A stretch of 64,000 nt of DNA from Hymenobacter tibetensis (GTDB taxonomy: Bacteria > Bacteroidota > Bacteroidia > Cytophagales > Hymenobacteraceae). The first letter of the stretch is position 1; the number at the start of each line of letters is the position of its first letter. The notes under the pieces were generated by a model, which worked only from the letters and a program-made list of their open reading frames with translations, was not told the origin of the DNA and did not search any database. Made by a program: the position numbers and the translations under genes. This document shows, piece by piece, positions 1 to 9,036 of the stretch. The stretch spans positions 2,818,001 through 2,882,000 of the forward strand of contig NZ_CP094669.1 in the NCBI RefSeq assembly GCF_022827545.1, in the 5' to 3' direction.

Positions 1-1
1 C

Positions 2-283
2 GTGTATGACAAGCTTTTGCTGGGCGCTGAACTCTACACCTACAGCTCTAGTTTTGGCTCTTCATTCCGGCGGCCGGTGGGTGGTCCGTTCCAGCCGCAG
101 CGCGAAGTTGTCCGTCCCACTGACTCTGTGGTGGACCTGAACCTGCGCGGTGATTACCGCATTAAGGAAAATCTGTCCATCTTTGCCATGGGCAATAACC
201 TCCTTGGTCGCAAGTACGAACGGTTTCTGAACTATCCGGTGAAAGGCATTAACGTGCTAGCCGGCGTGACCTACGACTTCTGA
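2..283 (+). CDS. TonB-dependent receptor, C-terminal fragment (5' end outside window)
   Basis: Only about the last 93 residues are present; the reading frame is open to the left edge, so the true start lies upstream. The visible part alternates polar and hydrophobic residues like transmembrane beta strands. It contains the phrase NNLLGRKYE, typical of the last strands of TonB-dependent receptors, and ends in an aromatic residue (VTYDF), the usual outer-membrane barrel terminus. The protein would take up a ligand across the outer membrane using energy from a TonB complex; a TonB-like set is encoded just downstream (1558-3797). The ligand cannot be told from this fragment. Confidence 0.75.
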   Translation: MYDKLLLGAELYTYSSSFGSSFRRPVGGPFQPQREVVRPTDSVVDLNLRGDYRIKENLSIFAMGNNLLGRKYERFLNYPVKGINVLAGVTYDF

Positions 284-380
284 GAAGAACACCCGCTATT
301 GGGATATCAGTGCTTTGATGATGCAGCTGTAATCATCAAGTACTGAGCACCAAGCACTACCCACTTAATCCGACTACGCC

Positions 381-1556
381 TTGCCGCTATCCACCCATAT
401 TCGCACCCTGCTTCGGGACCATGACTGCGTTATCATCCCTGATTTTGGCGGCCTGATTGCCGACTATGCGCCCGCTCGGGTTCACCCGGTGCGGCATACG
501 CTGGCCCCTCCAGCCAAGCGCATTGCCTTCAATCAGTCGCTGACTCGCAACGATGGATTGTTGGTGGATGCGTTGAGTGTGCAACTGAATCTGAGCCCGG
601 CCCAAGCCCGCCAGATGGTACGCGAAGCCGTAGCCCGGATGCAACAAGAGTTGGAAGCGAACCAACGGACCGAGCTTCCCGGTATTGGCATCTTCCGCCG
701 GGCTGCTGGCCGCGGGCTGGAGTTTGAATACAGTGGGAGTGATAACCTGCTCAACGCCAGCTTTGGGTTGCCTGAGTTGGTAGCCCGCCCTGTGCGTGCC
801 ACCGATGCCTTGCTTTCGCGGGAACGGCAGCCTGCCGTGCCGCAGCTTGCTTCAGGACGTGCCACACGCGGCATAAAATTCCTGCGTGGAGCAGTGGCTG
901 CGGTTTTAGTTGGGTTGGTGTTCTCAGCTAATTACATGTTTGCCGATCAGCAGGGCTATTTGCCTGATGCATTGCGAATAAAAGAGTCTTCGGTAGAGAA
1001 GCAAGCCCCCCACGTTCGGGTGGAGCCAGTAGCGCAAACTGCTCCAGCCGTCAGCCAGCAGGAAGCGGCTTTAGCTACTACCAACAACTTTAAGGCCACC
1101 CGCCCCGTGGAAACGCCGCCAGCTCCCAAGCCCGCGGTAGTTGCCAAAGCCACTCCAACGGCAGCAGCTAAGCCGGCTGCGGCATTGCCCGCACACGATG
1201 GCCAAGGCCAGAAAAGCAAGCCCGCCAAAGCTGTTGCCAAGCCTGCTACGAAAGCGCCCGGTTGGGAAAAAGCTGCCGCCACCAATGCAACCGCCGCTAC
1301 CTCCGCCACGACAGTTAAAAGCCGCACCGGCCGTTACTACGTCATTGCGGGTTCGTATACCACGATGGTTAATGCCGAAAAAGGCCGCCAGGCGCTCGTG
1401 CGCTTAGGGCATCCGGCGCGCGTTATCACCCCGCCTGCTGGTAGCCGCCAGTACAAGCTTTCCGTGGCCGACTTCTCCGACCGCACTTCCGCTGACCGCC
1501 AAGCCACTATTCTGCGCAAGCGGATGGGCAATACTCTCTGGGTTCTCAACTACTAG
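381..1556 (+). CDS. HU-CCDC81 and SPOR domain envelope protein
   Basis: A 391-residue protein. Residues 1 to about 140 resemble the paired HU-like domains (HU-CCDC81 type) of Bacteroidota, with VIIPDFGGLIADY near the start and the phrase LPGIGIFRR. One membrane segment lies at about 165-188, followed by a long Ala/Pro/Lys-rich linker. A SPOR domain from about 317 begins GRYYVIAGSY. SPOR domains bind denuded glycan strands of peptidoglycan, so the protein probably links a cytoplasmic HU-like module to the septal or side wall. TTG at 381 is the likely start because the HU motif begins at once. Its stop lies 1 nt before the exbB-like ATG, so the genes are probably cotranscribed. The role of the HU part is unknown. 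Confidence 0.85.
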   Translation: MPLSTHIRTLLRDHDCVIIPDFGGLIADYAPARVHPVRHTLAPPAKRIAFNQSLTRNDGLLVDALSVQLNLSPAQARQMVREAVARMQQELEANQRTELPGIGIFRRAAGRGLEFEYSGSDNLLNASFGLPELVARPVRATDALLSRERQPAVPQLASGRATRGIKFLRGAVAAVLVGLVFSANYMFADQQGYLPDALRIKESSVEKQAPHVRVEPVAQTAPAVSQQEAALATTNNFKATRPVETPPAPKPAVVAKATPTAAAKPAAALPAHDGQGQKSKPAKAVAKPATKAPGWEKAAATNATAATSATTVKSRTGRYYVIAGSYTTMVNAEKGRQALVRLGHPARVITPPAGSRQYKLSVADFSDRTSADRQATILRKRMGNTLWVLNY

Positions 1557-1557
1557 C

Positions 1558-2280
1558 ATGACGCTTTTGCTTTCCCTGCTGCTTCAAATGCAAGTTGGCA
1601 GTGCTCCCGCTGCTGCCGCTGATTCTTCTGCTACTGCCGCCAATGCCGCCGCCAACGCCGCGGCTGCCGACCTTTCCCTGATTGATTTGATAGTGAAAGG
1701 CGGCGGCATCATGATTCCGCTGTTTTTGCTGTCGTTCATCTCGCTCTACATCATCTTCGAGCGCTACATCACCATTCGCAAAGCCGCGGCAGTACCTGAG
1801 TCGTTCATGCCCGGCATTCGCAACCTGATGGTGAAAGGCGACTTGCAAGGTGCAAAAATGCTGTGCGCTCAAACGGCTACGCCGCTGGCCCGCATGATCG
1901 AGAAAGGCATCCGCCGTATCGGTTTGCCGCTCAAAGACATTGAAACCAGCGTAGAGAACGTTGGGAAAGTGGAAATTGCCCGCCTCGAAAAAAACATCAG
2001 CATCCTGGGCATCATTGCTGGTATTGCGCCGATGCTGGGCTTCGTGGGTACTATCATCGGGGTAATCAAGATTTTCTACGCCATCAGTGCCACCGGTGAC
2101 TTTGGCATTGCCCAGATTTCGGGTGGTTTGTACACCAAAATGGTAACCTCCGCCACGGGCCTCATTGTGGGCATCATTGCGCACATCGGCTACCACTGGC
2201 TCAGCATCATGGTCGAGCGCCTTGTATTCCGGATGGAAAACTCGGCCATCGAGTTCATGGACATTCTTCAGGACAACTAA
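1558..2280 (+). CDS. exbB: MotA/TolQ/ExbB proton channel family protein
   Basis: A 240-residue inner-membrane protein of the ExbB/TolQ family. An Ala-rich N-terminal stretch is followed by a membrane segment at about 50-70 (GGGIMIPLFLLSFISLYIIF) and a cytoplasmic loop. Two further membrane segments carry the family phrase GIIAGIAPMLGFVGTIIG and a Thr/Ser-rich last helix. With ExbD it forms a proton-driven motor powering TonB- or Tol-type proteins. It starts 1 nt after the preceding stop and is followed by exbD and a TonB-like gene, so these four genes look like one envelope-energisation operon. TolQ-like use (outer-membrane integrity) cannot be excluded. Confidence 0.9.
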   Translation: MTLLLSLLLQMQVGSAPAAAADSSATAANAAANAAAADLSLIDLIVKGGGIMIPLFLLSFISLYIIFERYITIRKAAAVPESFMPGIRNLMVKGDLQGAKMLCAQTATPLARMIEKGIRRIGLPLKDIETSVENVGKVEIARLEKNISILGIIAGIAPMLGFVGTIIGVIKIFYAISATGDFGIAQISGGLYTKMVTSATGLIVGIIAHIGYHWLSIMVERLVFRMENSAIEFMDILQDN

Positions 2281-2377
2281 TCAGTTGCTAGTTGCCAGTT
2301 ATCTGTTGCTAGGTTATTCCCCAACCTCTTGCTGACTGATTTTACTGGCACTTGCTCACTGATAACTGGTAACTCAC

Positions 2378-2794
2378 ATGAATTTAAGCCGGCGCCGAAA
2401 ACTCTCCTCGCACGTCGAGACCAGCTCGATGAACGACATCATGTTCTTTCTGATGCTGTTCTTCCTGATTGTGTCGACGATGGTGAACCCCAACGTTATC
2501 AAGCTGCTGCTACCCAATGCCAAGAGCAGCAAGCAAGTTATGAAGCAGCCTATTACCGTGTCAGTGGACGCAGCTGGGGCGGTTTTCGTTAATAAGAAGC
2601 CGACCACGGCGCAGGGCTTGGAGGCCGAGCTAACCAGCCTGATTCAAAACCAGCAGCTCGATTTGCCGACCGTTGTGTTGCGCGTAGATGCTTCGCAGAA
2701 TGTGCAGAAGCTGGTAGATATTCTTGAAATTGGTAACCGTCTGAAGATAAAGATGGTGATGGCCACGCAGGCCCAGCAGGCCGCCGGAAAGTAA
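2378..2794 (+). CDS. exbD: ExbD/TolR biopolymer transport protein
   Basis: A 138-residue protein with the ExbD/TolR layout: a short basic N-terminus (NLSRRRK), one membrane helix at about 20-40 containing SSMNDIMFFLMLFFLIVSTM, and a periplasmic domain. The aspartate in the helix (MNDIMF) is in the place of the essential proton-carrying Asp of this family. The periplasmic part has the usual beta/alpha pattern (TVVLRVDASQNVQKLVDIL). It partners the ExbB-like protein upstream and the TonB-like protein downstream. The 97-nt gap to exbB shows no terminator, so cotranscription is likely. Confidence 0.9.
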   Translation: MNLSRRRKLSSHVETSSMNDIMFFLMLFFLIVSTMVNPNVIKLLLPNAKSSKQVMKQPITVSVDAAGAVFVNKKPTTAQGLEAELTSLIQNQQLDLPTVVLRVDASQNVQKLVDILEIGNRLKIKMVMATQAQQAAGK

Positions 2795-2915
2795 GTTTGG
2801 CTGGTTTTCGTTTGTAAATACTGGTTTCTCGTTTGCTAAGTAGAAAGGGAAGCCGAGGTGCTTCCGCCAAGCGAAGAGCAGGTTGAAAACGAAAAGCAAG
2901 CAACGAAAAACGCCC

Positions 2916-3797
2916 ATGGAATATCGCGAAGAACACCAGAAAGAAGCCATTATCGGGACGGTGCTTATTCATGCGCTGTTGGCAGCGGTATTTTTCTTCA
3001 CCGTCTTCAAAGGTCCTGATCCGCCGCTCGATGCCATGGGTGGTGACGGAGTGGAGCTGAATTACGGCATGGACGAGGCTGGTTCCGGCGACGTGCAGAG
3101 TATGGCCGTTGCCAACAATTCTCGCAATCGGGAAGACAGCCGGCCACCGGCTTCCAACCCAGCGCCGCAGCCTACACCCCAACAGCAAACTGCCCCGCCC
3201 GTGCCTCAGCAGGCCACGCAGGAACGCATCATCACCAGCGACGCCGAGGAAAGCCCCGTAACGGCTCCTCCCGTAGAAAAGCCCGCCCCGGTGAAAGAAG
3301 AGGTGCGTGAGGTTCCGAAGCCTGTGGAGCGCCCCCGCACTCTTTACACCCCCAAAGGCAGCGCCAATGGTGGTGGCAACGGAGTGAACGGCACCAGCAA
3401 TGCACCTACTGGCAACAACAACGGCGACCGGCCCGGCTCTGTGGGCGACCAAGGCGACCCAAATGGCAGCCTCGATGCAAAGGCCCTGTACGGACAGCCA
3501 GGTAGTGGAGGCAGCGGCAGCAGTCCCGGCTCCGGCGGCCTCGAGATGAGCGGCTGGACGTTGGCCACCCGGGAGCGTCCGCCCATGGTAAGCAACGAAA
3601 GCGGCTATGTGCGCTTCAAGATTCAGATCGACGAAAACGGCGACATTGTCTCCGTAGATAAAGTAGGCGGCAATGTGCCCCCCAGCCAGGTGCAGGTCTG
3701 CCGGGATTTCCTATTGAAATCCGCTTCTTTTCGTCGGACGCAGGCCGGCAACAGTGGCGCAACCGGTTTTATCACTTATCGCTTCAAAGTAGATTAG
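2916..3797 (+). CDS. TonB-like energy transducer
   Basis: A protein of about 293 residues. It has a short charged cytoplasmic tail, one membrane anchor (AIIGTVLIHALLAAVFFFTV) and a long Pro/Gln/Gly/Asn-rich periplasmic linker. The C-terminal domain of about 90 residues (GYVRFKIQIDENGDIVSV) resembles the TonB/TolA C-terminal fold. ATG at 2916 fits the anchor position; an in-frame TTG at 2883 would add 11 basic residues. It is the third gene after exbB and exbD and probably carries their energy to outer-membrane receptors. TolA-like function is an alternative. Confidence 0.8.
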   Translation: MEYREEHQKEAIIGTVLIHALLAAVFFFTVFKGPDPPLDAMGGDGVELNYGMDEAGSGDVQSMAVANNSRNREDSRPPASNPAPQPTPQQQTAPPVPQQATQERIITSDAEESPVTAPPVEKPAPVKEEVREVPKPVERPRTLYTPKGSANGGGNGVNGTSNAPTGNNNGDRPGSVGDQGDPNGSLDAKALYGQPGSGGSGSSPGSGGLEMSGWTLATRERPPMVSNESGYVRFKIQIDENGDIVSVDKVGGNVPPSQVQVCRDFLLKSASFRRTQAGNSGATGFITYRFKVD

Positions 3798-3825
3798 CCT
3801 GCGAGATGCGGGACTAGCGTAAAGG

Positions 3826-3858
3826 CCGCCGGTCGGATTCTTCCGGTCGGCGGTTTTG
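3826..3858 (+). terminator. Intrinsic terminator after the ExbB-ExbD-TonB genes
   Basis: The arms CCGCCGGTCGGA and TCCGGTCGGCGG pair, with two G-U wobbles, and a T-rich run (GGTTTTGTTT) follows. It lies 29 nt after the TonB-like stop and separates this operon from folC. Confidence 0.7.
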
Positions 3859-3924
3859 TTTAAAGCGCATGGCCGAATAGTACCTCACTTCACACACCGT
3901 CGCACTCAATACCTGTAACCTACC

Positions 3925-5223
3925 ATGACCTACGCTGAAACCCTTGAGTATCTCTACAGCCAACTGCCCGTTTTCCAGCGAGTAGGGGCGGCAGGCTACA
4001 AACCAGGGTTGGGAAACACCGAAAAGCTTGCCGCGGCTATGGGCAACCCGGAGCGGCGGCTACGGTGCGTGCACGTAGCCGGAACGAATGGCAAAGGCAG
4101 CAGCTCCAACTTGCTGGCGGCGGTGCTGCAAGCGGCCGGCTATAAGGTGGGGCTGTACACCTCGCCGCATCTGCGGGAGTTTACGGAGCGAATCAAAGTG
4201 AACGACCAAGATCTTACGCCCGAGTACCTGGTGGCGTGGGTGGCCCAATGGAAGCCTCTGTTTGAGTTGGTGCAGCCCTCATTTTTCGAGATGTGCGTGG
4301 CGCTGGCGTTTTCCTATTTCGCCGAACAGCAGATAGACGTAGCGGTGATTGAGGTAGGGCTAGGGGGGCGGCTTGATTCCACCAACATCATTACCCCGCT
4401 CGTTTCCCTGATTACAAACATCAGCTTCGACCACCAAAACCTGCTGGGTGAGACGCTGCCCCTGATTGCCGCCGAAAAAGCGGGCATCATCAAGCCGGGC
4501 ATCCCTGCTATTATCAGCCAAACGCAGCCAGAAGTACAAACTGTGTTCGAGCAGAAAGCCGCTGCCGAGCACGCACCTCTGCTTTTCGCCGACCAGCACT
4601 ATCGCACTATTCTGGAAGTCCAGCCCGCCCCTGATCAGGAAGTTCAGGTGCTATCCGTAACGTACGACGGAAACCCACTGCTTACGCATCTAGAGCTAGG
4701 GTTGGTGGGGGAATATCAGCAATTGAATCTGCCGGGCGTGTTGGCGGTGCTGGACGAACTGCGCCGCCAGGGATTTGAGGTGCCGGAGGCTGCCGTGCGT
4801 GAAGGTCTGCGGAACGTCCGCCAACTCACGGGTTTCCGGGGACGCTGGACTATTCTGGGCCGCCAGCCGCTCGTGGTCTGCGACACTGGGCACAATGAAG
4901 CAGGCCTGCAGCTGGTGATGAGCCAACTGGCCCGGCTGCCCCGCCGGCAACTACATTTTGTGTTAGGCGTGGTCAACGACAAAGACGTGTCGAAGATGCT
5001 GGCGTTGCTGCCAACAGAAGCAACGTACTATTTCTGTCAGGCTACTATCCCGCGCGCGTTGCCGGCTGCCACCCTCGCTGAGGCGGCGGCGGCAGTGGGC
5101 TTGCAGGGCCGGGCCTGCGGGCCGGTGTCAGTGGCCGTAGCCGCGGCTCAGGCTGCGGCCGGGCCCGATGATGTGGTCTTCATTGGGGGCAGTACCTTTG
5201 TGGTAGCGGAGCTTACATTCTGA
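3925..5223 (+). CDS. folC: Dihydrofolate/folylpolyglutamate synthase
   Basis: A 432-residue Mur-ligase-family enzyme that adds glutamate to dihydropteroate and to reduced folates in the cytoplasm, using ATP. The ATP-binding loop GTNGKGS lies at about residues 53-59, followed by YTSPHL, the typical folate-site loop. Later family signatures are VGLGGRLDSTN, the central NISFDHQ, and DTGHNEAG at the start of the C-terminal domain. The length is normal for FolC. It stands after a terminator and is followed at 75 nt by trmB on the same strand. Confidence 0.95.
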   Translation: MTYAETLEYLYSQLPVFQRVGAAGYKPGLGNTEKLAAAMGNPERRLRCVHVAGTNGKGSSSNLLAAVLQAAGYKVGLYTSPHLREFTERIKVNDQDLTPEYLVAWVAQWKPLFELVQPSFFEMCVALAFSYFAEQQIDVAVIEVGLGGRLDSTNIITPLVSLITNISFDHQNLLGETLPLIAAEKAGIIKPGIPAIISQTQPEVQTVFEQKAAAEHAPLLFADQHYRTILEVQPAPDQEVQVLSVTYDGNPLLTHLELGLVGEYQQLNLPGVLAVLDELRRQGFEVPEAAVREGLRNVRQLTGFRGRWTILGRQPLVVCDTGHNEAGLQLVMSQLARLPRRQLHFVLGVVNDKDVSKMLALLPTEATYYFCQATIPRALPAATLAEAAAAVGLQGRACGPVSVAVAAAQAAAGPDDVVFIGGSTFVVAELTF

Positions 5224-5298
5224 ATCAAGAACACTGAATTCAGGATGTGCAGTCGTTGAGTAACTTTATAAGTTGGCATTCATAATCCAGCATTTCAA

Positions 5299-5961
5299 TT
5301 GAGCAGAATCAAGCTAAAGCGTTTCGCTGAAAACGCGGAGCGGGCCGATATTATAGAGCCCGGCAAACCTACCTACGAACAGCTGCGCGGCCGTTGGCAC
5401 GAAGAGTTCTTCAAGAACCCGCACGGCATTACGCTGGAAGTAGGATGCGGAAAAGGAGAATACACCGTGGGCTTGGCCACCCGCTACCCCGAGCGTAATT
5501 TCCTGGGCCTTGATATTAAAGGTGACCGGATATGGCGAGGTAGCACCCGTGCCGAAGCACTGGGCCTGACCAACGTAGGCTTCATCCGCACCCGGGCCCT
5601 GGACTTGCCGAAGCACTTCGCACCTGGCGAACTGAGTGAAATCTGGATAACCTTTCCCGACCCCCGGCCGCGTGACCGGGATATCAAGCGCCGTCTTACC
5701 GCGCCGCGCTACCTCGACTTGTACCAGCAACTACTACAACCCGGTGGGTTGGTGCATCTGAAAACCGACAATGAAGCGTTGTTTGATTACTCACTGGAAA
5801 CGCTCCAGCAACGGCCCGGTGTGACGCTGCTAGTCTTCACCAAAGACCTGTACGCCACGCCAGAGCTACTGCCACACGCCGAGGATATCGAAACCAACTT
5901 TGAAAGCAAGTACCGGACGCAGGGGGTTCCCATCAAGTACTTGCAGTTCCAGCTTTCCTGA
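5299..5961 (+). CDS. trmB: tRNA (guanine-46-N7-)-methyltransferase
   Basis: A 220-residue class I SAM-dependent methyltransferase that makes m7G46 in the variable loop of tRNA. The SAM loop is LEVGCGKGEYT (about 48-58). It is followed by FLGLDIKGDRIWRG and the family signature WITFPDPRPRDRDIKRR, which carries the active-site Asp and substrate-binding basic residues. TTG at 5299 is the likely start: it gives the usual short N-terminus (SRIKLKRFAENAE), and no ATG lies nearby in frame. Confidence 0.92.
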   Translation: MSRIKLKRFAENAERADIIEPGKPTYEQLRGRWHEEFFKNPHGITLEVGCGKGEYTVGLATRYPERNFLGLDIKGDRIWRGSTRAEALGLTNVGFIRTRALDLPKHFAPGELSEIWITFPDPRPRDRDIKRRLTAPRYLDLYQQLLQPGGLVHLKTDNEALFDYSLETLQQRPGVTLLVFTKDLYATPELLPHAEDIETNFESKYRTQGVPIKYLQFQLS

Positions 5962-6062
5962 TGACAGATTCTATATTCAAGAGCACAAGTTAGTTTGCGG
6001 TGCCCTTGAACTCAGCCTACTGTGTGCTAGGTCACCGAGCTTGTTAACCTATTGACGCTCCC

Positions 6063-6902
6063 ATGCAGCCACTACCTATTCTAGATATTGCACATTTGTT
6101 GCCGGTGCTGGATGCGCACTTGGTTTCCTTGTTGCGCGCACTGCCGGCTTCGGATTGGGAGAAAGCGACGGTGGTGCCTACATGGCGCGTGCGGGATGTG
6201 GCGTTGCACTTGCTCGATGGCTCTCTTCGCACCTTGTCGATGCTGCGAGACGGGCACTTCGGTGGGCCTGGGCCAACCAGTGGCGCACACGCCGACGTAG
6301 TACGCTACCTCAACCAGCTCAACGCAGAATGGGTAGCAGTTGGTCAGCGGCTGAGCCCGCAGGTAATCACATGGTTGCTAGAGGTCAGTGGCCCTGCCTA
6401 CAATGCCTATATGGCGTCATTGCCACTGCATGAGCCTGCGGTGTTTGCCGTAGGCTGGGCCGGGGAAGAACAATCGTGGAACTGGTTTCACGTGGCCCGC
6501 GACTACACTGAAAAATGGCACCACCAGCAGCAAATCCGGCAAGCAGTAGGACAGGAAAAGCCCCTGTTGACGCCCGAGTTCTACCAGCCGTTTCTGGCTA
6601 CTTGCATACGGGCGCTGCCGCACCATTACCGGACCGTAGATGCCGCCCCCGACACAGTGGTGCAGTTCACCGTAACCGGTGCAGCTGGCGACACGTGGTA
6701 CTTGCAGCGCCACGTTGCGGGGTGGGAGCTAGGTACTTACTACAGCGGACCAATAGCGGCTACTATTACGCTGGACGGCGCTGTGGCGTGGCGGCTGTTC
6801 ACGAAGAGCCTCCCCAGGCCCTTAGCTGAGGCGCACGTCGTGGTCGAGGGGGAGCCGCATCTGACGCAGCCAGTGTATAGCCTGCTCACGGTTATGGCCT
6901 GA
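6063..6902 (+). CDS. Maleylpyruvate isomerase N-terminal / DinB-like domain protein
   Basis: A 279-residue cytoplasmic protein. The first 150 residues resemble the metal-binding four-helix bundle shared by DinB-like and mycothiol-dependent maleylpyruvate isomerase families, with WRVRDVALHLLDGSLRTLSM in the position of the first metal His. A later His-containing stretch (WNWFHVARDYTEKWHHQQQI) is where the other ligands normally lie. The C-terminal part is SCP2-like in pattern (ITLDGAVAWRLFTKSL). The substrate is unknown, and mycothiol is not expected in Bacteroidota. It converges with the TrpF-like gene on the other strand. Confidence 0.7.
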   Translation: MQPLPILDIAHLLPVLDAHLVSLLRALPASDWEKATVVPTWRVRDVALHLLDGSLRTLSMLRDGHFGGPGPTSGAHADVVRYLNQLNAEWVAVGQRLSPQVITWLLEVSGPAYNAYMASLPLHEPAVFAVGWAGEEQSWNWFHVARDYTEKWHHQQQIRQAVGQEKPLLTPEFYQPFLATCIRALPHHYRTVDAAPDTVVQFTVTGAAGDTWYLQRHVAGWELGTYYSGPIAATITLDGAVAWRLFTKSLPRPLAEAHVVVEGEPHLTQPVYSLLTVMA

Positions 6903-6947
6903 TGGGTAAGCCTTGATGTGCTAGCCCTCCTTGCTCAAGATGCCTCT

Positions 6948-7004
6948 CCGCTACAACAGCGAGGCCAGCTACCCGTTAGGGCGCTGGCCTCGCTGTTGTA
7001 GCGG
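6948..7004. terminator. Bidirectional terminator, 22-bp perfect stem
   Basis: Two 22-nt arms (6948-6969 and 6983-7004) are exact reverse complements around a 13-nt loop. They sit between the ends of convergent genes, 46 nt after one stop and 20 nt from the other. Confidence 0.85.
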
Positions 7005-7023
7005 CAATACAGCCACGAGAAAC

Positions 7024-7653
7024 TTAGTCTTCCAACTCCTCGAACACCGCTTCCATTTCCGAGAAGTCACGCAGGCCGGGCTTGAGTTCGTCGCCGCCTT
7101 CGAGGACGATACCCGTAGGGCGGATGGTCTCGACAAGCTGGCGGACGGAGCCTTTGGTACTGGCAGCGAAGTTGGCGCCTAGCCAGATAGGGAAGGAGCC
7201 AGCTTGCTGCATGAGATGGGAAAGCTGTTTGGGAGTGAGCGGCTGGTCGGGCGCCTGCGCCAGCACGAAGCCTGCCACGTGTGCTTGCTGGTCGCGAAAG
7301 CGAGTATCTACGTCTTCGGGTAGCATATCGGGTATCCAGCTCACGAGCTTAAGCACGGGTAGGGCCAGCTTAGCCAGCTCCTCGGGAGTGCGGCGGCGGT
7401 GCAGCAGAATGCCCTGCAGATTGCAGCGCTGGGCGAGGTCGTTGATTTCGGCCGCGGGCAACGTATCAAATTCGCCAATCAACTCCACGCCGGCTATCCA
7501 GCCGCTGATTTCTTTAACGGCTTCTGGGGTAAGGTGCCCGGGCAAGGAAGGATCCAACTGAAACGTGAGCCGGTCGGCTCCCATGCCGGCGCAATAGCGA
7601 GCATCAGAGAGGTTGTTGATGCCGCGCACCAGCACGGACGTAAGCAAGGACAT
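7024..7653 (-). CDS. Phosphoribosylanthranilate isomerase-like (TrpF-fold) protein
   Basis: A 209-residue protein with the TrpF TIM-barrel pattern. The start (SVLVRGINNLSDARYCAGMG) matches the TrpF opening, and the end (GIVLEGGDELKPGLRDFSEM) matches its final phosphate-loop region. In working TrpF the first strand is KICGI with a catalytic Cys; here that position reads LVRGI, so the usual cysteine is Arg. No other trp gene is nearby. It may be a paralogue with another substrate or a non-catalytic role. ATG at 7653 is chosen because the barrel begins there; the open frame upstream is GC-poor in motifs and overlaps the region before mnmA. Confidence 0.75.
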   Translation of the reverse strand: MSLLTSVLVRGINNLSDARYCAGMGADRLTFQLDPSLPGHLTPEAVKEISGWIAGVELIGEFDTLPAAEINDLAQRCNLQGILLHRRRTPEELAKLALPVLKLVSWIPDMLPEDVDTRFRDQQAHVAGFVLAQAPDQPLTPKQLSHLMQQAGSFPIWLGANFAASTKGSVRQLVETIRPTGIVLEGGDELKPGLRDFSEMEAVFEELED

Positions 7654-7808
7654 AGCAGATAAATTAGGTGGTCCACAACGAATGCGGCCTTTGTGCGAAG
7701 CGCAAAAGTAAACATTCCGGGGGAGCCGCTGCGCGTTAGTGGCTGCCGTTGTGCAAGTCAGCAGAAACCATCGGAAACCAAAGGAAACCACGACCGGCCG
7801 GCATGTGT

Positions 7809-7816
7809 TATCTTTG
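7809..7816 (+). promoter_or_regulatory. Possible -7 element for mnmA
   Basis: TATCTTTG matches the Bacteroidota -7 consensus TAnnTTTG and lies 40 nt before the mnmA ATG. No clear TTTG -33 element is seen at the expected 19-21 nt upstream, so this is tentative. Confidence 0.35.
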
Positions 7817-7856
7817 CCACGTGGCCGCGGACCTTGACTCCACGGGCATTTCACTT

Positions 7857-9026
7857 ATGACGCAATTTACAGCTTCCGCGCCGCCAGTTACCAAGGGGCG
7901 CGTCCTCGTCGCTATGAGCGGCGGTATTGATTCATCCGTAGCGGCCTTGCTGCTGCACGAGCAGGGTTACGAAGTGGTTGGAATGACCATGAAAACCTGG
8001 GACTACGCCTCGGCCGGCGGCTCGAAAAAAGAAACCGGCTGCTGTTCGCTTGACAGCATCAACGATGCCCGGCAGATAGCAGTAGACCTAGGCTTCCCGC
8101 ACTACATCATTGATATTCGCGACGAGTTCGGTGATTTCGTTATCTCCAACTTCACCGACGAGTACTTGGCTGGCCGCACGCCTAACCCGTGCGTGCTGTG
8201 CAACACCCACATCAAATGGGATGCTTTGCTGCGCCGTGCCGATCAGCTGGGCTGCGAGTTCATTGCCACCGGACATTACGCCAACGTACGTTTCGAAGAC
8301 GGCCGCTACATCGTTAGCAAAGGCCTCGACGAAAACAAAGACCAAAGCTATGCCCTCTGGGGCGTGAGCCAGGAGAGCCTAAGCCGCACGTTGTTTCCGT
8401 TGGGCCACATGCGCAAAACAGAAATTTATGACGAGGCTCGTCGGCGGGGCTTTACGGAACTTGTAAACAAGCCGGAGAGCTACGAAATCTGCTTTATTCC
8501 TGACAACGACTACCGTGGCTTCTTGCGGCGCCGGGTGCCGGGCTTGGAAGAGCGGGTAGCGGGTGGCCGGTTTGTCTTGCGCGACGGTACGTTTGTTGGC
8601 AACCACGAAGGGTATCCTTTTTACACCATTGGGCAGCGCAAAGGCCTGGGGGTGGCGTTAGGGTTCCCGGTATACGTGACGGAAATCCGGCCCGATACCA
8701 ATGAAGTGGTGCTTGGCAATTTCGATGACTTAGCCAGCAGCCGCACGGTAGTAAGCAAGCTCAACATGGGCAAGTTCGCTTCGTTGGAAGGACGTGGGTT
8801 GGTGCCCAGCACCACCAAAATCCGCTACAACCACGATGGAGCCCCGGCTTTTCTAGAGCAAATCGGCGACAAAATTCACGTGTATTTCGAGGAGCCTGTA
8901 CACGCCGTGACGCCTGGCCAAGCCGCTGTGTTCTATGATGGGCAAGATGTGCTCGGCGGCGGCTGGATTGAACGCCATACTATTGGCGAAAGTCCCGTAT
9001 CTTCGGCTGCTACTGCCACGTTATAA
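7857..9026 (+). CDS. mnmA: tRNA-specific 2-thiouridylase MnmA
   Basis: A 389-residue enzyme that thiolates U34 of Lys, Glu and Gln tRNAs using ATP and a sulfur relay. The PP-loop RVLVAMSGGIDSSVAAL is near residue 18. The two cysteines of the family are present, in NPCVLCN and in SYEICFIPD. The tRNA-contact phrase GHYANV and the beta-barrel phrase TIGQRKGLGVALG are also visible. ATG at 7857 gives the expected length; the open frame extends 36 codons further upstream but overlaps the likely promoter. It is followed at 10 nt by a lipoprotein gene. Confidence 0.95.
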   Translation: MTQFTASAPPVTKGRVLVAMSGGIDSSVAALLLHEQGYEVVGMTMKTWDYASAGGSKKETGCCSLDSINDARQIAVDLGFPHYIIDIRDEFGDFVISNFTDEYLAGRTPNPCVLCNTHIKWDALLRRADQLGCEFIATGHYANVRFEDGRYIVSKGLDENKDQSYALWGVSQESLSRTLFPLGHMRKTEIYDEARRRGFTELVNKPESYEICFIPDNDYRGFLRRRVPGLEERVAGGRFVLRDGTFVGNHEGYPFYTIGQRKGLGVALGFPVYVTEIRPDTNEVVLGNFDDLASSRTVVSKLNMGKFASLEGRGLVPSTTKIRYNHDGAPAFLEQIGDKIHVYFEEPVHAVTPGQAAVFYDGQDVLGGGWIERHTIGESPVSSAATATL

Positions 9027-9036
9027 TTCAACTTTT

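Noticed and set aside
1546..2196. 216-codon open frame on the minus strand over exbB
   Set aside because: It is a mirror of the ExbB-coding region, has no protein-like pattern and would overlap an undoubted gene almost completely.
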